The notes under the pieces are model-generated. The model worked only from the letters and a program-made list of their open reading frames with translations. It searched no databases and was not told the origin of the DNA. From contig NW_023365891.1 of NCBI RefSeq assembly GCF_000003815.2, positions 28,288 through 74,554 on the forward strand: a DNA stretch of 46,267 nt, written 5' to 3'. Shown here piece after piece: positions 41,365 through 46,267 of the stretch. Position 1 is the first letter of the stretch; each line of letters starts with the position of its first letter. Source of the DNA: Branchiostoma floridae (lineage: Eukaryota > Chordata > Leptocardii > Amphioxiformes > Branchiostomatidae). A program made the position numbers and the translations under genes.

Positions 41365-42860
41365 AAGTGGAGTCGTTTGGTGTAACGGCTGGGTGTTTAG
41401 CTGGCCCGTAATCCATTCGTCTTGGGTTCAAATCCGTTGACATACCGCCGACCTTTAGCCCTTGGAAAAGGCACTCTTCACGACTTTCTTTACTGCACTC
41501 TTGTGTGAATGTGTTATAGCTTCTGCTCGGGTCAATTACGGCATGTGAGTTTCTATCGAACATGAATATGGCATTTGGACGGTCCCACCTGGCCGTAGAC
41601 TTAAACAAGACTTTGCTATTTGACGGAACGGGAAACGTGCTGGCGATTTTCAATGTTTTCATACAGTTTATAAGTGGGGACAATAAAATGTTGATGAATA
41701 AACGCCTCTCCCTTGTTATGAGACATGTGACGGGTTGACATCGCAAGTGCAGCACAGATCCGTAACTCTGTCGATCACCCACAGCGACTGGAGTGCTCAT
41801 TCGTATCCTGACCATAAACCTTTCTTTTTGAAGAACTAAAGCTTGTTATTGGATAGTCATTAACATTATTATAATGTGTATAAAAACATCGACAACTGTC
41901 GCTTGGCTAAGTACGATAAAATACATCAAAACGGACCACATGTAGTCGCAAAATCGGGTCGGACGAACCAGTGACCGCGCGTAACCACAAGGAAACGTGA
42001 GCCGTCAGAATAGTCAATTTACATACAAATCTGCATTGGATTTTTAAAAGAAAAGGAAGTTACAACCTATGGCACACAAAAATTCATTATGGGAAGTCTT
42101 TTGAATGGCACCCGTTATAAATAACGGCCAAGTGTTTGTCAAATATGAACATATAACGAAAAAGGCACCCCCGCGAAAGCAGCATAATGGTACCTTCCGA
42201 ACGCGTTCCGACCCACCAGAGAGTGAAATGGCGCGAACACGGGGACTGAGAGAACCGAGCTGAAAGCGGGACGTGTTTATTAGCTTTAAATGCTTTTTCC
42301 CCGGTCAAAATTGTAAAATTGATAGAAAAAGTTGTTCTTTTATTGGCATTATAGCTTGCAGATAGATATTATCCAAGGGTATTTGAACTTAGAATTATGA
42401 TATTTTTGGAAAAATCTTTGTTTTTGATGTTTTTGCCCCAAAATTATCTCCATTTCGTTTCATAATCCAAATTAACCTTGGACAGATTATTTCCGTTGTA
42501 AATAAACTCTTATCTCGTAAAAAATTAAGGATATATTCCGTGTCCCCGCTGGGGAATCCATACATCAATGAATCAACAGTAACCAAAATCGTTATTTCTA
42601 ACCCTAAATTACAGTGCATCAATTGAGATTACATGTGCATTTTATATGTATCACATGGTACTAACTCTGTATGAAGTTTCGTTACAATAGGACCATGCGT
42701 TAAAAAGTTACAAGAATACGCGTGTTTTCAACTAACTAGAACCGTGTCACATGCCGTAATTGACCAGAGTGTTAGGGACGTCCTTCGGATACGACATTAA
42801 ATGAGGGTCCCGTGTTTTAAGAGAGATACACCTCAAGAACCAACAAGATCAATTAAATCT
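41365..42860 (+). mobile_element. tRNA-derived SINE upstream of gene C, split by an insertion
   Basis: The head has A box TGGTGTAACGG (41378-41388) and B box GGTTCAAATCC (41425-41435). The body stops at TTCTG (41525) and resumes with TGTTAGGGACGTCCTTCGGA (42770). The intact copy at 26455 reads CTTCTGTTAGGGACGTCC across the same point. The flank AGTCAAGCATAATC matches the flank of the gene B SINE. Confidence 0.88.
41526..42769 (+). mobile_element. 1,244-bp TIR element nested in the SINE
   Basis: Terminal inverted repeats CTCGGGTCAATTACGGCATG plus TGA on the left, and the complement of CTCTGGTCAATTACGGCATG plus TGA on the right, match at 22 of 23 bases. Comparison with the intact SINE gives exact insertion edges and a 2-bp TG duplication. 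The interior has only short frames and no transposase, so it is non-autonomous. The superfamily is undetermined; a 2-bp duplication is unusual outside TA-specific families and some CACTA-like elements. Confidence 0.88.
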
Positions 42861-43169
42861 GTCCGGATATGCAGCTTGCACTATTGAGAACAAACCTAAT
42901 GCGTTACGCCAGGCGGTTTACCTGGTATAAAACACAACAATAATGATTATATTCATGGAACAATATCTTGTACCAAGAACAAAATGTATCTCTATCTTCG
43001 AACATCTCAAGGCGTAAATGCCTTCCCAGTCAATTTCAATTGATGAAAGCTAAAGGCTAGACTCTCTAAAGCCACCGTTTGTGCGTAATTATCATGGTGC
43101 AAGCTCGGACCTGATAGCGAAGAACTCGGATGTGAACTCTGACCCGTCGCCCTCGTTAACGACGTCGCT
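42861..43169. other. Upstream region of gene C, duplicated before gene B
   Basis: Non-coding; aligns with 26756-27060. Confidence 0.7.
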
Positions 43170-43298
43170 GGTTACTTATCAACTAAAAAAGCAGAACAAT
43201 ACGAGCCCGCCATTTTGAGAAAGGTACATGCGAGTGACTGGTGGTTTGAGATCATCATGTTTTCCTTCGGGTAGACGAAAGAACAGGTACAGGTACAA
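43170..43298 (+). promoter_or_regulatory. Probable promoter and 5' UTR exon of gene C
   Basis: CCGCCATTTTG (43207-43217), GAGATCATCATGTTTTCC and a donor CAA|GTGAGT at 43299 correspond one for one to those upstream of gene B, while intervening bases have changed. This selective preservation is why I read it as regulatory and 5' UTR. Confidence 0.5.
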
Positions 43299-44563
43299 GT
43301 GAGTCTATTATTAGAGATGCATGCGGCTGTTAGGATAGATTTGAATATACTCAGTGCAACATTGAAACAAATACAGCCACTTATTATGTTGTTTTTCAAC
43401 CACTAGCAAACCAACAACTGTGCAGGCGCAAAGGTCATATACTATCGTAGTCAATACGTTTCACAAAAGCTGTAGATAGTGTGCTCCAATGTACTCGAAT
43501 ACCCATGGCGTTCGGTACGCCTCAGTCACAATCATCCAATGGGTTTACAACAGCAAATTGAGTGTTACAATTGTCGACGTGTTGTGTAAACATGACTCTC
43601 ATGTGAGGGAAGGTGTTATAGGGAGACCCTTATCAACAATTTGTTCCGTCATAGTAACCTAATTGACAATCATAGCACAAATGTAGTGTGGTAGTAAGAC
43701 AAATATGTATGGCCCTTTCGTGACAAGGTTGAAAATACTGCTAGGACAACTTATGAGTAAAGGTGATCGAAGCCTTTCCGGCCAGGAAGCCTCGCTTATG
43801 CACCTTACATGTTTACAATGCCTTGCTCCGTAGCTCTCGAGTGACAAACAATCAAATGCTCAGTTGAAACTCGGACCGATCAAAGTACACGTCGCGCTAA
43901 CTGTATCCAGTCACGTATGTATAACATGCACTGTAGTTATTCTATATATTACAAACCAACGCTGGGTCGCACCAATGCATCATTGTTATGTTTATAGTTT
44001 ACGAGGTCAGAGGAAAAGACATTGAGGGAGAGTTTATCTATACAATGAAGGAATACTTGGGAAAGTTCAATCTGAGAAAGGATTTCTTTTCATCTTGAAG
44101 TATTTGTGAAAATAAGATGAAATAAAATACACAATTTACCAGGGAGCTTGGTCTCTGTTTATTAATCTAATCTTTGACTCTTTGTAATCAGAATCGATAG
44201 GAATGTATTGGGGACTGACGCATTTTACTCTTTTTAAGGTCTTTTTGATTGATTGATCAATTTCAATCTTAAACTAAACCTATTTCTAAGATTTCTACTT
44301 GGTATAAGAGTAGGTGTTGATCAATATGAAATCGACAAAAGTATCGGGAGGGTTGGAACATCAATGTTTAAGACGTTTCAAACTATTTACCACTGTTATA
44401 AGTACAACAAACACCGTATACTTTAGAAGAGGGTACAGAGGTTAAGGTTCGCTCATTGCAGATGAATCATGGGGATTAAATCTTCTTTTTGTGCAGTCAG
44501 TATTTGTGAAAAAAGTAATAAGCACTCATGTAATATAAGCAGTTTAAGTATTTATATTTTTGA
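43299..44563 (+). other. Putative 5' UTR intron of gene C
   Basis: Non-coding, patchily similar to 27195-28412, ending TTTGATAACAG. No mobile element recognised. Confidence 0.5.
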
Positions 44564-44591
44564 TAACAGGTGTCGGGAGTAACGACCTGCC

Positions 44592-44690
44592 ATGGACGAG
44601 TACGAGTTTCTGAGTGCTGTGCAGAGGGGAGACGTGCAGACCGTGAGGAGGTGTCTTCAGGCTGGGAGGGACGTCAATCACAGGTTTCCG
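44592..44690 (+). CDS. Gene C exon 1: third ankyrin-Roc-COR paralogue (3' beyond window)
   Basis: MDEYEFLSAVQRGDVQTVRR, then CLQAGRDVNHRFP: 33 codons with donor CCG|GTAACT. It differs from gene B at D/E-type and small residues in four places. The upstream acceptor and CTGCCATGG context are the same. Later exons would lie past 46267. Paralogy with gene B's intron 1 stops at about 45165, where a mobile element begins. Confidence 0.88.
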
Positions 44691-45167
44691 GTAACTGCAG
44701 CTTATGTGTGTTTTAGATTTGGGTGGTTGGCGGCATTTCTACCCCTTCTTCTTATCTCACTCTGCTTGTGCGGACTCCGTATGCAGATTTGTCGTCGGTA
44801 TCACGTGATTTTTCAACCGAGCGGAGATTTCAACAGTCCGACTCCAAGTCCCGTTATAAAATGTCCGAGCCCGGCAGTTCCAATGGAAACATACTGTGGT
44901 TCCAGCCTTCACTCTGGATACATATGTGAAGTGTGATTGCCTTAACCATATTTATCTGTGCGTAGGAAAGGATTGCATAGCATCATTAGGTGTAGAACAG
45001 GTTATTCATAACAATTTCAATTAATGATTTCTGAGAAATGCCTACTAGTCTTAGAATGTTTTTGATCTCCCGCCTGTGCTCATTAGCCCAGGTTGATTTG
45101 ATTAATCGCTTCGATTTTTGGGACGTTTCCGAAGGAAAAAGTTTCCAACCGTACAAATGAGAATATA

Positions 45168-46267
45168 CAGTCAAACCTGTCCAAGACGACCAACCAGGGG
45201 ACCGGAAAAAAGTGTTCGATTTGGGCAGGTTGTCGCTGAGAAGAGTATCGACTCAAAACCTGCCCTATGCAAAGTATAAATGGTTTCCGCTGTGTTTAAT
45301 GGCAAATAGCAAGCATGGGTTGTAGCCAGCGCCCGTCCTTCCGTCCTTTGACGGAATTTTGCAGCTGGGGACGGAAAATAATTTTGCCCATTCCGTCCTC
45401 TGTGACGGAGAAAATCGATATGTAAAGATACAAGAAAAACTAAATATCTTGCAAAGATCTCCAAAAATTCAAAGGATTTTCTCACAGCGTCGGGGAAGGG
45501 GTCCGCATTTTAGGCTATTCAGGAGGCTTATTTGTCAGTTTTTAGGGCCATATCTACGATAATCGTAGCAGTCACTTAACTTCTCTTCAGTTTGACATAA
45601 CAATATTTCGGGTCAAAGCGTCAAAGTCAACTAAAAATTCATAAACAACAAACTTTACTCAGCTCAACAGTAACGTTACTTATAACTATTGTCCGGTTTG
45701 CCATCCGAAGTTGAAGCGCTTATTTATAGCTGCACTAGTAATTCGCTGTGCCGTTAGCCGCCGTGCCGTGCGACTGTTGTTGACGGTCTTGCATCCCTAC
45801 GTTGCCGCCTCGCTATCAGACGATATTCCAACGGACATGTTTCATTAAAACATACCCAGCGAAACCACTGTTCCGCGTCCGATTCTATTCTATAAAACAT
45901 GTGGGTTACAGTCTGATAAATATTTTGTAAAAGCACCGCTGTGGGAAAGTGCAAGGAATAATCACGTAGCATACGAAGTTCGCTGTCGTTGAATGAACGG
46001 TTGAAACTCTAACCAACAGCCGCGGCCTTTGATGAAGTCGGCGAAAAGGTGCACTGCCTTTTGCAACAAGGAAGCCGACGGTCTCACGGTGGGCGGGGCC
46101 ACATGACGAGGCTTGTCCCGAAAGCCCCGGTCCCGAAAGGAAATGCCCGGGTTTTACATACAAACTTATGATGGTTTGTATTTTACGTTGCCGAACCAAA
46201 GAGCTTCAAATTTAGAACAGGAAATTTGGGAACGCGACCCGCCCTTGCTCTAGAAATGTGTGAGAAA
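45168..46267 (+). mobile_element. Possible start of a TA-flanked DNA transposon; remainder unrecognised
   Basis: Right after TATA the sequence CAGTCAAACCTGTCCAAGAC begins, a terminal style common in Tc1/mariner/pogo-like MITEs. It coincides with the loss of alignment to gene B's intron. The opposite end is not in the window. Beyond 45500 I see no gene and no repeat. Confidence 0.45.

Noticed and set aside
41363-41815. 150-codon minus-strand frame
   Set aside because: It runs across a SINE into the inserted TIR element, so it is a chance fusion of two repeats.

Overview
This is animal nuclear DNA: genes split by GT/AG introns, tRNA-derived SINEs, non-LTR retrotransposon fragments, MITEs and minisatellites. 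A lineage-expanded family of ankyrin-Roc-COR (DAPK1-like ROCO) proteins together with these SINEs makes a lancelet (Branchiostoma) the most likely source. That is an inference from the families present; no species-specific marker was tested.

Layout. 1-3985 is a 54-bp minisatellite with a higher-order repeat of about 1.9-2.1 kb, and a decayed outlier lies at 4236-4363. 4364-12100 is mostly repeats: a possible TATA promoter and first exon (4692-4898), hAT-like foldback MITEs, a SINE fragment, a 5'-truncated non-LTR retrotransposon (9155-10195), and an array of seven 17-bp palindromes, six of which contain a kappaB-type consensus (11619-11971). From about 12147 to the end the window is a tandem array of one gene family. 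Gene A (12609-20628) lacks exon 1. Gene B (28441-36152) can be read as a complete 10-exon, 720-residue model. Gene C (44592 onward) contributes only exon 1 before the window ends.

The proteins have one ankyrin repeat per 99-bp phase-0 exon, then a Roc GTPase domain (Walker A GPQEAGKST, G3 DFAGQSEY, G4 ASHADQ), then a COR domain. The best family match known to me is the C-terminal half of death-associated protein kinase 1. No kinase domain is visible, and the place of the DAPK1 death domain is taken by an acidic stretch and a short variable tail. That tail carries a conserved G-N-x-[VI]-x-Q-x-I-V-x-G-x-G-N pattern resembling RHIM/amyloid signalling motifs. A plausible reading is a nucleotide-regulated innate-immune or cell-death scaffold; this is inference.

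The paralogues serve as each other's empty-site controls. Comparing A with B shows a piggyBac-type MITE and a CR1/L2-like LINE inserted only in A, and a TA-flanked element full of octamer motifs inserted only in B. Comparing B with C shows a 1.24-kb TIR element inserted into C's copy of a SINE. A and B are nearly identical through one intron and the P-loop exon, yet clearly diverged in coding sequence further on, which suggests gene conversion. A duplicated 3' flank between A and B suggests that another gene copy was lost.
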